Source of the DNA: Dermatemys mawii
Lineage: Eukaryota; Chordata; Testudines; Dermatemydidae
Length of the DNA stretch: 64,000 bases
Direction of reading: 5' to 3'
Assembly: GCA_007922305.1 (NCBI GenBank)
Contig: ML677358.1
Span: 15,893,564 to 15,957,563, forward strand
The notes below the pieces were generated by a model. That model was not told where the DNA came from, did no database searches, and saw nothing but the letters and a program-made list of their open reading frames with translations. Position numbers and translations under genes: made by a program. Within the stretch, counting starts at the first letter, position 1. The number at the start of each line of letters is the position of its first letter. Shown here piece by piece: positions 24,046 to 34,784 of the stretch.

Positions 24046-25374
24046 AACCCCTGGAAAGCCCAGAGGTCGACTTTGAAAGCTGACTTCATAGAACTTTGAA
24101 ACAAATATTCCCCTGTCCCCAGCCAACAGGAGCTAGTGGGAGTCCCTGCTGCAGGTGAGACTTCCATGTGCATTCATCTCCAATCTCCCGGGGAGTCACC
24201 TATATATCTTACCGTGCTGCTGTCATTTAGTGCTCCCTGGAAGGAACTCATGAGCAAGATTTATCTGAAATCAATACAGCCGCCTCTCCTCCTTCCAAAG
24301 GGTGATGTCCCGGCGATTACTGGACCCGTCTTCAGCACTGAGTTGGCATGTGCTGGGAACTGCTGGTTTCAGAGGTGCAGTCTCTGCCACCAGCACCCCA
24401 AAAGGCTGACTTTACGTGGGAGAATAAAACACAGTTCCATGTTGCCACTGACATTCTGTTGGCTCTAGAGACACTAGGAAACCGTGGGGAGGGAGGGGTG
24501 TCCTGATTTTCCCCTTGAAAATATAAAGAAGGGAAAAAACTTTGGACTGGACCCTGTGCACCTTGCTGTTGAAGCCAATGGGTTTTTGCCTTAGCAAAGA
24601 ACGCAGGATCAGGTCCTTTATTGAAGTGATTCGATGGAGTTCCAACTCACTTCCTTCTGTTCCTGCTTTGTTTAGGGCTGGATTCTATCCTTCTTGTACA
24701 CTGATGTATAAGGGAGTACAGTGGAATAAGGGCCCCCCTTGCATGAGGGTGTAAGACTTACTCCATCTTGCATCTGGGTCTGTTGAGCACAGCCCCATCC
24801 TTTGGATACTTCTCCTGAGCCTCATGAACAACTGGGCATTGAGTGCCTGGGGTCTTTGTTTTAACACCCGGTGCACTGGTCGAGAATGCAGGGCTGGTGG
24901 GATGGGATGAACTGCAGCCTGCGAAGGGCTGATGCAACATACTTCCTTCCAGGAGAAGCTGAGCAACAATTCTCCTTCCTGGGCCCAAGCAGCTACACAC
25001 CACCCACTACTCAGCGCTGAGCCTTGCGGCTGGAGCCAGACCTTAGTTATTGGTGAAGAAGCAAAAAGCAGCAGCAGCTCATTCTGTTCACTACTAGAGG
25101 GTGAAGACAGGGTCGTCAAACCCACCCCTGTACTAAATGATGTGGCTCTAAATCCTGCTCGCTTTACTGCAAGAACTTCTGCTGACTTCAGTGAATAGGT
25201 GGGGAGAGAGAGACAGGAAGGATTTGGTTTGCAGTATGGCATTCTGGATCCTTTTAATAAAGCACTCTGAATCCCATACAAACAGGATCATGAATGATAC
25301 CAGCAGAGACGTTCATAGCCGCAGTATGCCACACTACTTCCTGGGCTGCAGAGCTGGAATAAAACATTCTGGCT
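24046..25374. other. Intronic stretch, mostly unrecognised
   Basis: A 198-codon minus frame (24685-25281) is the longest feature. It has no recognisable domain and part of it runs through a worn foldback-like sequence at about 24670-24760, so it is not called as a gene. Confidence 0.5.
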
Positions 25375-25445
25375 CAGAGTATTGGACTGGTAGCCAGGAA
25401 CTCCTGCATTCATTTCTCAAACTCATTGGGTGCCTTTGATCATGT
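25375..25445 (+). repeat. Core-SINE (MIR-like) fragment
   Basis: AGAGTATTGGACTGGTAGCC followed by AGGAACTCCTGCATTCATTT resembles the tRNA-derived head of a MIR-type SINE. It ends against the left side of the TIR element at 25454. Confidence 0.45.
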
Positions 25446-25453
25446 TTCTTGGG

Positions 25454-26318
25454 GTGGGATCTACAAAGATATTTAGGCACCTAAACTCCAGACTTAGGCA
25501 CCTATATCTCAGGTTTAGGTATCCAAATCCCCGATTTTAGGCTCCACTGTGATCCACGAAGCTCCCAACGAACCCTGTGAGGGCCTAAACTTACTTGGTA
25601 CCCGCTTTTTTTTGTTGTTTTTTCGATCAAAGTTCCCTAGGTGGCTATGTTTCTGCCTGTGAGCATGTGAACCTCTGTCTTCGAGACATCTGGACACCTA
25701 TTTCCTGCCTAAGCCCCAAAGAGATTAGTGAACCAAGGGAAGATAAGTATTTGTCCTCCTAAGTTGCAAGGCAGGCCTGATCCAGTAGGCATGGTCAGAC
25801 AGAGAGGAGTGAAACTGAACTTGGGTCTCCCACATCCTAGGAATTGCTCTAAACACTGGGCTATAAGTTACAAGATGGGCGTCAGCATCTCTTCCTCCTC
25901 CAGACGTCTTGTGTGGAGTGAAGCAGATGCCTAACTCACTCCTGCAAGGAACAGCCAAGGAGGCACCTAACCTGCCTGACTCTGGGAGGCTGGTTCCCGT
26001 TTGTGGATCACAAGCAAAAATCGGTGCCCACTGCCGCCCTGACCTAGCCGCCTATCTCTGTGAGTGGGGCGGAGCTTAGCACGCCCCCTGTCATTGGCAT
26101 CTCCTATTGGCTCGTTTAGGTGGCTCCCAACCTAGCGTGCTCGCAGTTGTGGAGCACATTGGAAGATGCATGTCTCTCCCTATTCATTGTACTGATCTCC
26201 TCAGTGCCTAACGAAGGCTTTGTGGATCGCCGTGTGCTCCTCTGACTTTCTGGGCACCTCAAAGTTAGGCACTGCACCACTGAGCATCGCAATGTCTGAG
26301 TCCCTTTGTAGATCCAGG
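25454..26318. mobile_element. TIR element of about 865 bp, TGGATCTACAAAG type
   Basis: The left end GTGGGATCTACAAAGATATT and right end CCCTTTGTAGATCCAGG are inverted repeats. Subterminal TTTAGGCACCTAAACTCC and related GTTAGGCACTGC motifs recur inside. There is no transposase frame, so it is non-autonomous. Around 26066-26110 it carries a GGGGCGG box and two inverted CCAAT boxes (GTCATTGGCA and CTATTGGCTC), an arrangement that looks promoter-like. Confidence 0.75.
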
Positions 26319-26429
26319 CCTGGGAGTTTTGAGAGGCACGGAGCACTTGCCTCTCCCACTGAATTCTTCTGGAGCCGCTCATGCTTGATCCGTCTGAAAA
26401 TCAGCCCAAATTCTCTCCATGTTTCAGCT

Positions 26430-26525
26430 TCCTTCTACGTAAAAAGAGTTAGCAGCTTTGCAAAGTGTTTTGAGATCCTGGAATGTAAGGCACTGTATAA
26501 ATGCAAAGTATTATTTTATTATGCA
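26430..26525 (+). repeat. LINE/SINE 3' tail
   Basis: CAAAGTGTTTTGAGATCCTG and GGCACTGTATAAATGCAAAG followed by TATTATTTTATTA form the usual 3' end of a reptile core-SINE or L2/L3-type element with an AT-rich tail. Confidence 0.65.
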
Positions 26526-26529
26526 GCAC

Positions 26530-29518
26530 ATAACACTGAATGACTAACCTTTACAGAGATCCTAGGGAAATGAAATGTTACATCTGGTAAATTCACCCTA
26601 AATCTCATTGCCCAGCCTCCTCCTTCCCTCTATCCCCACTGGTTGCATTTCCAGCCTTGAACGTGTCTGTAGACTGATGTCACATTCCTCTGTTGAAAAT
26701 CTGCCAGACTCATCACTCCCCGGCCCTTCTGTTACCAACACAGCAGATGCACTTAAAGTTACGAAGACTACAATAAGCAAATCCAAAGTGTTTAATGTAT
26801 TATTAATCAGTCAGTTGCAGAAATGATAAGGCTCTGGGGGACCTGAGAAAGACATCAATATTTATGGCCTCGTTAGCAAATGCAGCTATTTCTTCTTCTT
26901 CTTTTTTTAAAAAAAAGACCACAGGAATATGAAGGATGTTTATGTTTTATGTCATTACGTAAAGAGACAATGTCATGTTTGGGACAGGAAGATTCATAGC
27001 AAGGTATTTAGTATTTATCATGGATATCAGATGTTGTACTGTCTCTCTCTTCTTCATGGCCCTATATCCAAGTACTCATCTTCATTTAGAAGCTGGGGCA
27101 TATCTCTGATCAGTAATATAGAGTCCAGGTTGGCACTGTAACAAATATGGAACTATTTTTTAACATTCCTTATTCGATTTGGATTAGCTAAATCAATTAA
27201 GCTTCACAAAAGGGAACCACAGAAATATGATTTAGATTCCATCAGAGACCCACCTGTTACACAGTAACATTTCTAGACTGAATGAGGGCACGCAGCCAAT
27301 CTGCATTCACTTCACCCATCTGCCTGGCATTTCAACCCTGCAAGGTTTGGGCCTTTTAATTGTTTGTGTAACACCTTGTGAGGGTGTTCCTGGCAGGTAT
27401 AGCTCTTCATTTTTCAGCACCATAGGACCCCTTTCTTAGTTAGCCACCAATTACTACTATAATAAACATCAGTAGTAATGCTGATTTTAGGAGTCTCCTA
27501 TTTACAGAAACGTCTTCATTTATCTTTATAATCTGATGTTTTTCACTTTCCCCTCTTAATAGTCACATGGCATTCATTCTCTTTTATTTCCTTTTTGCAG
27601 TTTCATACACCCCACTAGAGTTCCCTTGCTATGAATGGACAGAGGTTCTCAAAACCATTGTGATCCTGTGGTCCCTAAAGTTTGAGTTCAAATGATATAT
27701 TTATGGGGTTCACACTCTGCTTAGGAGATTCTGTGGCAGAACACAGGAGCAGAGAAAAACGAAAATCAATGAACAATCAAAAAAACACCAGAGAGCAGGC
27801 AGTATGGACAAACACGAGACAGAGACTGAATGAAAGGAGCAGAGAGAAGAGCGAAAAGAAAGAGAAATTCAAATGAAAAGATACAGGGGCTGAACCTCAG
27901 TTGGCAAAAATTGACATAGTTCCATTGATGTCAATGATCGCCCTATAGACCCCCGCCCCATACACACACACTCCCCACTTGTGCAATCCTAGCTATGGAA
28001 GAGAGCTCCCCTCCTTCGTACATGGCACAGGTGTTACTAGATAGAAAAACAAGCTTTTCTCACACACAGAAAACATGGCCATCTGGGTGTGAATTGTGCC
28101 CCCAAAATCAATGGAGCAAAGCCAGTTTCGATCAGTCGAGGATCTGGCCCCACGTGGTGAACTGGATTTAAATGTGTATGAACTCAGAATAGCTTTGTGA
28201 ACCTAAACAATAGCTGGCACTGTTGCAAACTTCTAACTCTGTAAAGTTCTTCCACCTTTCTTTACAGCCTCACAACCTTTCTTAATCTCTGTCCATCTGA
28301 CAGAAACACCATTCTTCTCATAGAACTAAGCCATAAAGCCTGCAATCATCCTTGTTGACCCTTCTCTATACCTTGTCTCATTCTTTGATATCCTGTAAGG
28401 ATAAGACATAAGGAAAGGATCCACAGTTTCTATAGTGACCAAGACTATCGGTGATGCTCCAGGGGTGAACACTTAGCACTCTGTATGGTGCCCCAGGTCT
28501 GTTGCCTTCTTGGAGACTACCTTCGTCTCAGAGATACCTATCTTAGGATAGGCAAATGGTGATGGGATCTTCTACCAGCAGAGAGACATACCACAGACAC
28601 TTGACCTTCCTGTGGGATATCAGAAGATGGAATCAAGCCTTTCGATTGTTCATCCGTCCCCATGCTCATGCAGTTCTAAATCAAATCTCCCCATGTCAGC
28701 AGTTTGCAAAGTTTTGAAAGCTGAGGCTTTATATATCTTCCATGCTGCTCTCCCCTGTCCTGGCTAATGCATACCATCCTCATAAAAGGCTGCCCCCCAT
28801 CCATTGGGAAATGCTGCCCAACTCTTCTAAGAACCTTCAATTCTGGATGACTTGACTGGACTCCAAGATTTTTCAGCCCTTTACGGGACTGGGTCCTGAA
28901 TTTGATCACGTGTCACCTCTAAAAGCTCCATCGTGCTATGGTTTTCTTCAGACCTTTCCAAAGAGATTGTCTCATTACCATGCAAATGGAAATGGCCTCA
29001 GTGGCTGATTCTGATCTCACCCAGTGTCATGGTATTGACTTTGCTGGAGCGACCCCTGATTTCTACAGCTGTAAGTGAGACAAGAATCAGGCTCCCTGTC
29101 TCCAGGCAAGATGAGGACTCTAACATCACTTCCAGTCTGCTAAATAGTCACTTTACCATTTTATATAAAGCAGATACTATTCCTATCAGACAGCCAGGTG
29201 CTTACTGCCATTTGAAGGCTTGCACAGGAAGGCATTATGGAATTTGAGACAGCTGAAAAGTGGAAGTGGAAAACTCTGGAGACGCAAAAGATATTTGCGT
29301 GTGTGTGATGCAGGAATTATAGAACATACTGCGTAGGACACGATGATCAGAATAGATTGCTGGATTTTCACTTACCATTTCTCATATGGTAACACAATAC
29401 AGAGAATGTTCCTACTTAAATCCATGTATCTCTGGTTGGTTGTTGCTGTGATATTAATTATACGGTCAAAGCTAATTAATTTTGTTGTGGTGTTATTAGA
29501 TTTTAAAAAAATTAAAAA
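26530..29518. other. Intronic stretch, mostly unrecognised
   Basis: Three kilobases with no exon seen. At 27890-28160 pieces such as CCTCAGTTGGCAAAAATTGA and CAGTCGAGGATCTGGCCCC suggest the worn arms of a foldback element. The rest is unassigned. Confidence 0.5.
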
Positions 29519-29700
29519 GAGGTCAATATAATAATAAATAAATAATATTAAATAAATAATAATAAATGAAATAATAAATAATAATAATTAAAGAACACTT
29601 TTCATCAGTACAGCCCAAAGTACTTTACAAAGGAGATCAGTGTCTTTACACCCATTTCACAGATGGGCGAAGCAAGGTCAGGGAATAAGACTGCTGTGCA
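29519..29700 (-). repeat. AAT-rich tail plus LINE/SINE 3' fragment
   Basis: An AT-only run of AATAAT and AAATAAATAAT (29519-29590) is followed by CCCAAAGTACTTTACAAAGG and CCCATTTCACAGATGGGCGA. This is the pattern of a decayed core-SINE or LINE tail read antisense, where the AT run is the degenerate 3' tail. It directly borders the decayed minisatellite. Confidence 0.6.
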
Positions 29701-29875
29701 CAATGCATGTGACAGAGGGAAGACCCTTTTAGGTGAGATGCAGAATCACTACTCATGAGACAGGATGAGATTTCTGACTAAGCGACAGTCAGAATTCAGG
29801 TGTATGTAACAGGTGGACCAGGCTTACAACACGTATGATGGGAGTGTGTATGAAAGTTTGGATTAATGAGTTTGC

Positions 29876-30590
29876 AACACAGTGAAAAGGGGTTACTCTG
29901 CATGTGTGATACCTAGAAGAGGAAGAGTGCTTTATGGGTGACACAAGAAGCGGGAGAACCGCTTGCGTGTGCACAATAAAAAGAATGCCGGGAACAACGC
30001 TATGCTGCCATAATGATGGAGGACATAGTAAGAAGGATTGTTGTGTGTGATTGTTCTGTAGTTAGCATAGTAGGAAGGGTTGATGTATGTGACACGGAGA
30101 ACTATTAGTGAGTGTGGTGATAAGGGTTTCTGGGTGTGACAGACTCAGAAGGATCCCTCTGTGTGTGTCTGATTGCCATGTAGGGGTGCACGTGTGTGAC
30201 ACAGTAAGAAGGATTGCTGTGGTTTGTGAGACACACAGAGAAGAATTACCACGCCTGTTGACAATCAGACTTACAGCTGTGTGTCACATGGGGGAAGGGT
30301 TTGCTGGGCCCGTGACACAGTCAGGACTAGGGAGTGTAACACAGTGGGCAAGATTTCAGTACTGGCAACAGCGTGCAGTGTATGCTGTCTGACACAGTTG
30401 GAGGTATTGTCTCTGTCACAGAAGGATTGCTGCATGGTGACGGAGCTGAAGGATTGCTATGCACAAGATGCGCGGTGAGGGATTATTTCACCTTTGACAC
30501 AGTGGGAAGCCTTACTCTGCGCGAGGAGAATTGCTTTGCCTCTGACGTGAGGAGAAGGGCTTCTCTGTGTGTGAGAGAGGGAGAAGCATT
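29876..30590. repeat. Decayed minisatellite, unit about 25-33 bp
   Basis: A long series of diverged tandem copies of a unit close to ACACAGTAAGAAGGATTGCT followed by GTGTGTG. Clear unit starts include about 29877, 29941, 30020, 30139, 30199, 30315, 30339, 30392 and 30498. Units range from about 22 to 35 bp and share an ACACAG start, a purine-rich middle and a TGTGTG end. Weaker traces continue upstream to about 29700. The 94-codon + frame at 30108-30392 is made of these units and is not considered a gene. Confidence 0.8.
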
Positions 30591-31009
30591 TTTCAAGGGG
30601 TATAACTGCAACATTTTAAATGACTTTTCAAGGTATCTTTCCACAGAACGCAGGCATCTGGCAGCTGCTAGGCCTCCAGCTGCAGTGTGAATGCTGGCAA
30701 AGCTTAGGATACTTTTGCCCAGATATTCTGCCCCTCAGCCCAGATTTAGATTTACTACTTCCCTCGCCGCTGGGGTGGGGTCTTCTCCAACCACCTTGCA
30801 ACGTGGAGCACAGTACGAAAACAAAGCAGAGGGTTTGTGGTTCAGAGGAGGGCTAGAAAATAGTGGTGTTGTGGATTAGCCTGGTTGCTTCTCACTTCCA
30901 GAGCCCTGGAGAGTCCTGGGTAAAAAGCATCTGAACAGGGATAGTCATTGTTAGGATCCCTAAAGCCACTGACAGGCATTTAATTTGGTATGATACTGGC
31001 AGTCTCTGT

Positions 31010-31350
31010 TTTCAGTATTTCCAAATACTAATTTGAACCCAAACGTTTCTTTTCAAATTGTCCCCTCCTAAAATCAAAACACTGCCAAAAAGCAGGAATT
31101 CCCTGATTTTGTCAAAACCTTCATGTTTTGTCCAGAAATGTTTTTCTGGAAAAATGTCCACTGTTTGCCCCAAGCGTTTGACTTTGTTCAGTGCCATTAC
31201 CAACACTCAGAAAACTTTAAAACAAAAAACGTCTGCTGAACTTTTGGTTAGCGAATGCACTGAAATATCTGTGTACTGGAAAAGTAAGGGAACGTTTCTC
31301 CAGAACATGTTCGCCGTCAAGCTCTCACTCATGCAATGGATATGCTAAAT
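31010..31350. repeat. Diverged AT-rich dispersed repeat (probable)
   Basis: GATTTTGTCAAAACCTTCAT, GTCCAGAAATGTTTTTCTGG and GGAAAAATGTCCACTG have the texture of an old dispersed repeat, similar to 19440-19850. The 96-codon frame at 31058-31348 lies within it and has no recognisable domain. Confidence 0.35.
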
Positions 31351-31424
31351 GTTTGTGGAGGGTCTGATGAAAAATCACTGAATATATAGCTGGTTGGTCT
31401 GTAACTTCCAAGACTCTATTAGTT

Positions 31425-31882
31425 TACAGAAGAGAAAGTTTAAAGATGAATTCATGTGCCTGGGGTACATGACTTATGAGGAGAGGCTGAGAGAAGTGGG
31501 CTTATTTAGTCTGCAGAAGAGAAGAGTGAGGGGGGATTTGATAGAAGCCTTCAACTACCTGGAGGGGGATTCCAAAGAGGATGAGCTCAGCTGTTCTCAG
31601 TGGTGGCAGATGGCAGAACAAGGAGCAATGGTCTCAAGTTGCAGTGGGAGAGGTCTAGGTTGGATATTAGGAAACACTATTTCACTAGAAGGGTGGTGAA
31701 GCACTGGAATGAGTTACCTAGGGAGGTGATGGAATCTCCTTCCTTAGGGGTTTTTAAGGCCCAGCTTGACAAAGCCCTGGCTGGGATGATTTAGTTGGGG
31801 ATTGGTCCTGCTTTGAACAGGGGATTGGACTAGATGACCCCCTGAGGTCTCTTCCAACCCTAATCTTCTATGATTCTATGAT
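31425..31882 (+). mobile_element. CR1 LINE 3' end, sense, relatively young
   Basis: Encodes a recognisable CR1 carboxy terminus: YEERLREVGLFSLQKRRVRG then DLIEAFNYLEGD, and, in another frame, [20 protein letters not shown] and [15 protein letters not shown]. This is followed by the CR1 3'-UTR (GGATTGGACTAGATGACCCC) and terminal octamer repeats ATTCTATGATTCTATGAT. A frame break between the two parts shows it is dead. It is truncated at 5', as usual for CR1. Confidence 0.93.
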
Positions 31883-31959
31883 GACAGTCTATATGCATCT
31901 GCACAGGGAGAATATGTCTGATGCCAGAGGCTTTTTTTTTTAATCTAGAAGACACAGGC

Positions 31960-32065
31960 ATTACTATTATTTATTTGAATTGCAGCAGTACCTGAGAGCC
32001 CCAGGTATGGTCCAAGACCCCATTATGTTAGGCGCTGTACAAACATAATAAGATCCAGTGGCTGG
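31960..32065 (-). repeat. LINE/SINE 3' tail, antisense
   Basis: TTATTTGAATTGCAGCAGTA, CCTGAGAGCCCCAGGTATGG, and CCATTATGTTAGGCGCTGTA CAAACATAATAAG match a very common reptile tail in reverse orientation. It lies between two sense CR1 pieces. Confidence 0.7.
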
Positions 32066-32089
32066 AAGCTGAAGATAGACAAATAAATT

Positions 32090-32335
32090 CAAACTGGGAA
32101 TAAAGCATAAATTTTTAACATTTGGTAGTTATCCAGTGGAACAACTTCCCAAAGGATGTGGTGGATTTTCCATCACTTGGAGTCTTTAAATCTCTCTTGA
32201 AGATATGCTCTAGTTCAATCACAGGTGACTGGGTCTGATGCAGGAATTAGGGGGTGAAGTTCTATGACCTGTGTGATGGAGGCACTCAGAGCAGATGTCC
32301 ATAGTGACCTGGCCTTAAAATCTTGGAATTATTTC
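32090..32335 (+). mobile_element. CR1 3' end, sense
   Basis: GTGGAACAACTTCCCAAAGG corresponds to the conserved WNxLP segment. It is followed by CACTTGGAGTCTTTAAATCT and then the 3'-UTR pattern GACCTGTGTGATGGAGGCAC to TGACCTGGCCTTAAAATCTT. No terminal octamers survive. Confidence 0.75.
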
Positions 32336-33079
32336 GTAAGCAGGAGAGTAGCAGAGAAGTTCTTTGTGCTGTGTCCTTGTTTTGAATAGGTCTCCAGCCT
32401 TTTGAAAAGGAACCCCGTTGGTCCTTCTTCTGTTTGGAAGTCTTTGGCCCAGTGTGAATCAGTCTGGTTTGCGAAAGGAATTTTAATGGATTTCATTTAT
32501 AAGCCCATACGTGAGCTCCATGTCAAGCGCTCACTCAACAGCGGGTCACAAAATCCCAGAATGCCAACTCTCCAGGCGGCTGGGGAAGAGAATGAACGCC
32601 CACCTGTAGGCTAAGTTGTGAAGCTAAGAGGAGAGGCCTGTGGTACTGTCCTGTTCTGCAGAGAGGATGAGCAAGAGGGAAAGACAGGCAGAGGAGAGAG
32701 CTCTGCAGTGTCTGCCACACTAGTTGAATTTACTTTTAAGATTTCTTTATTTAAAGCCAAAGTTGCCCCCAGCGGAGCCAGTGGGAGCTGCATGTGCATA
32801 ATTTTGGCTCTTACTGTCTTAGGAATTTAGTGATGGTGGAGAGCAATGAAAACCTTTGTTTGTTCACAGAACATCTACCACATGGGCAAGGGCTATATGG
32901 GTTTCTTTGCACCATCATGATAACCTGCTTCTGTCTTAATGGAGGAACTGTCTTAGCGAGTCTCGGGTCCAACCTTCAGGTCTGATCTAGTTGGGTGAAG
33001 CAGCGTTAAAGCTGGGCTAGCCAGTGTCCTGAGAGTCCCTTTCCATACGGGGAAGGAATTCCAGGGGTGAAGAATTAGC

Positions 33080-33205
33080 GTAGGACCAGGGCAAGCTCTA
33101 ACAAAAATAAAGGAGGGAGCCGCCGGAATGTGCCGCCCCTTAAAATATGCCACCCCAAGCACATGCTCCCTCAGCTGGTGCCTGGAGTCGGCCCTGCATA
33201 GGACC
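33080..33205. repeat. Fragment of the CAGGGGCGGCT-type element
   Basis: GGGAGCCGCCGGAATGTGCC, GCCGCCCCTTAAAATATGCC and GCCTGGAGTCGGCCCTGCAT resemble parts of the element at 40254-40508 and related reptile repeats. Truncated. Confidence 0.4.
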
Positions 33206-33869
33206 CTGGCATGGCGGACATTCCCGGGAGAAAGTTTGGGGAAGGTGGCTGGGGCATTCATGTGTCCTGCTGAGCTTTGACGGCCAGGATGACTCCTGGA
33301 AGCTTTGAGCCCCCAGGCATAAGCTAGAGGCCAGTCTTGAGGATCTGTCTATAAGTTTCACCAGCCCTTGGCTTTTCCACTGGGCCTATCAGCAGGGGCG
33401 TCACTGAGAGCCGTCCCAGTGTGTTCTTCTCTAATTCAGGCTCTTCTGCAATGCGGGTGCTGCATAGCACTGCCCTTCCTACTGACTAAGCCCTGACACG
33501 GGATCACTTATCAACCACCTGCCTTTTACACCTCTTTCCTTCCTACTGCTGTTCAGCGAGGGGGGCGGAGGAGGAAGAGAAAGATTGCTGCTGCCTACAA
33601 TGGCTCTCCTCAGGCTATTTCCAAAGTTCACAGGAATCCAGCCGCTCCAGCGCCATGTGGCCAGGGGAGCGGGGAACTTTAAAACAGTGGTTGCCATCAC
33701 TACCCCTCCTCATCAGTACCTCTTAGAGAGCAATCACTCCATCTCTGCTCTCTGTGGCACCAGCCCAGCTGCTTGGAGAAAGTAGCATGGAAGAGACTGA
33801 TTTGCAGGTGTGCCGTCTCCTGCTTATTGGTTGCTTAGGAAAGGGGAAATAGGGTAGAGAAGACACACA

Positions 33870-34075
33870 TTTGAGTGGGTATAACACAGAACCAGGAGTC
33901 GGGAGATCTGCCATAGGATTGCTATGTGACCTTGGGCGAGCCCATGTTCATGTTTTTCCAATCTGTGAGACAAGGCTCTTAATCTGCGCCTTGCGGGGGG
34001 TGAGCTGGGAGGCTGAGTTCATTGAAGTCTGAAAAGCCCTTTTGAGATTCAAGGATGGAAGGTGCTGGAGAAAGG
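33870..34075 (+). repeat. Core-SINE (MIR-like) copy with tail
   Basis: GGATTGCTATGTGACCTTGG GCGAG is a good match to the MIR core (GCTGTGTGACCTTGGGCAAG), preceded by ACCAGGAGTCGGGAGATCT. Later CCCTTTTGAGATTCAAGGAT and GGAAGGTGCTGGAGAAAGGC give the 3' tail pattern. Confidence 0.7.
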
Positions 34076-34653
34076 CAACGTGGCATTATCTTTGTTCCTT
34101 CACAGAGGGAAAGGACACAGTGACCCAGAAGAAGATGAAAGTTAATTTCCCCCTTTGAAATTGGGCCCCCAGATCCTTGCTTCTCTGAACACTCATGAAT
34201 CCCCCTTCCCCTCCTCCCACTCACTTTCATCTGTTGTTGGGCTTTTCTTTTTCTTTTTAAATTTAGGTTGATTTTTGAAATTAAATTGGCCGCTCCCCCA
34301 CCAAGCATTCCCGATCTCGGATCCCCTGCTTCTTCGCCCTGGCCTCTCCCATTTTCCACACATTTGCTTTGAGGGATTTTTTCCACTGTGGCATGCTAAG
34401 GGAATATTTCCTGAACGGGTCTTTTATCACGTATTCTCTTTGGGCTCCCACCTGAGAACATTTGTAAGGGGGATCTCGGTGACCTAGAGCTCAGGCTGGA
34501 ATGGAGTAAATATACTTTATAAGAGAGTCACAACAGGCTGTGCAAATAAACCAGCTTCAGCGTGCCTGCAGAATCATTCAGGACAGACACTGATGACACC
34601 AAACTAGATTCATCCCTGGAGTAATTCCATTGGCCTCAATACAGTTACCCCAG

Positions 34654-34779
34654 TAGGGTGATCAGATGTCCCAATTTTATAGAGACAGTCCCAATTCTGG
34701 GGTCTTTTTCTTATATAGGCTCCTATTCCCTACCATCCCCTGTCCTGATTTTTCACATCTGCTGTCTGGTCACCCTGTA
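34654..34779. mobile_element. Short TIR element, second copy of the GGGTGACCAGA type
   Basis: TAGGGTGATCAGATGTCCCA at the left and GCTGTCTGGTCACCCTG at the right are inverted repeats. The interior GGGTCTTTTTCTTATATAGG is almost identical to the copy at 18349-18472, in the same orientation. No clear target duplication. Confidence 0.75.
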
Positions 34780-34784
34780 CTCCA

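Noticed and set aside
24685..25281. 198-codon minus-strand open frame
   Set aside because: No known motif, runs partly through worn foldback-like sequence, and competing frames exist on the other strand.
30108..30392. 94-codon plus-strand open frame
   Set aside because: Built from units of the decayed minisatellite.
29700..30590. CRISPR-like array because of regularly spaced repeats
   Set aside because: Vertebrate genomic context, units are contiguous and diverged without unique spacers; it is a minisatellite.
31394..31794. Open frames in a CR1 copy as a possible active reverse transcriptase
   Set aside because: Only the last part of the protein is present and it is split between frames; a 5'-truncated dead copy.
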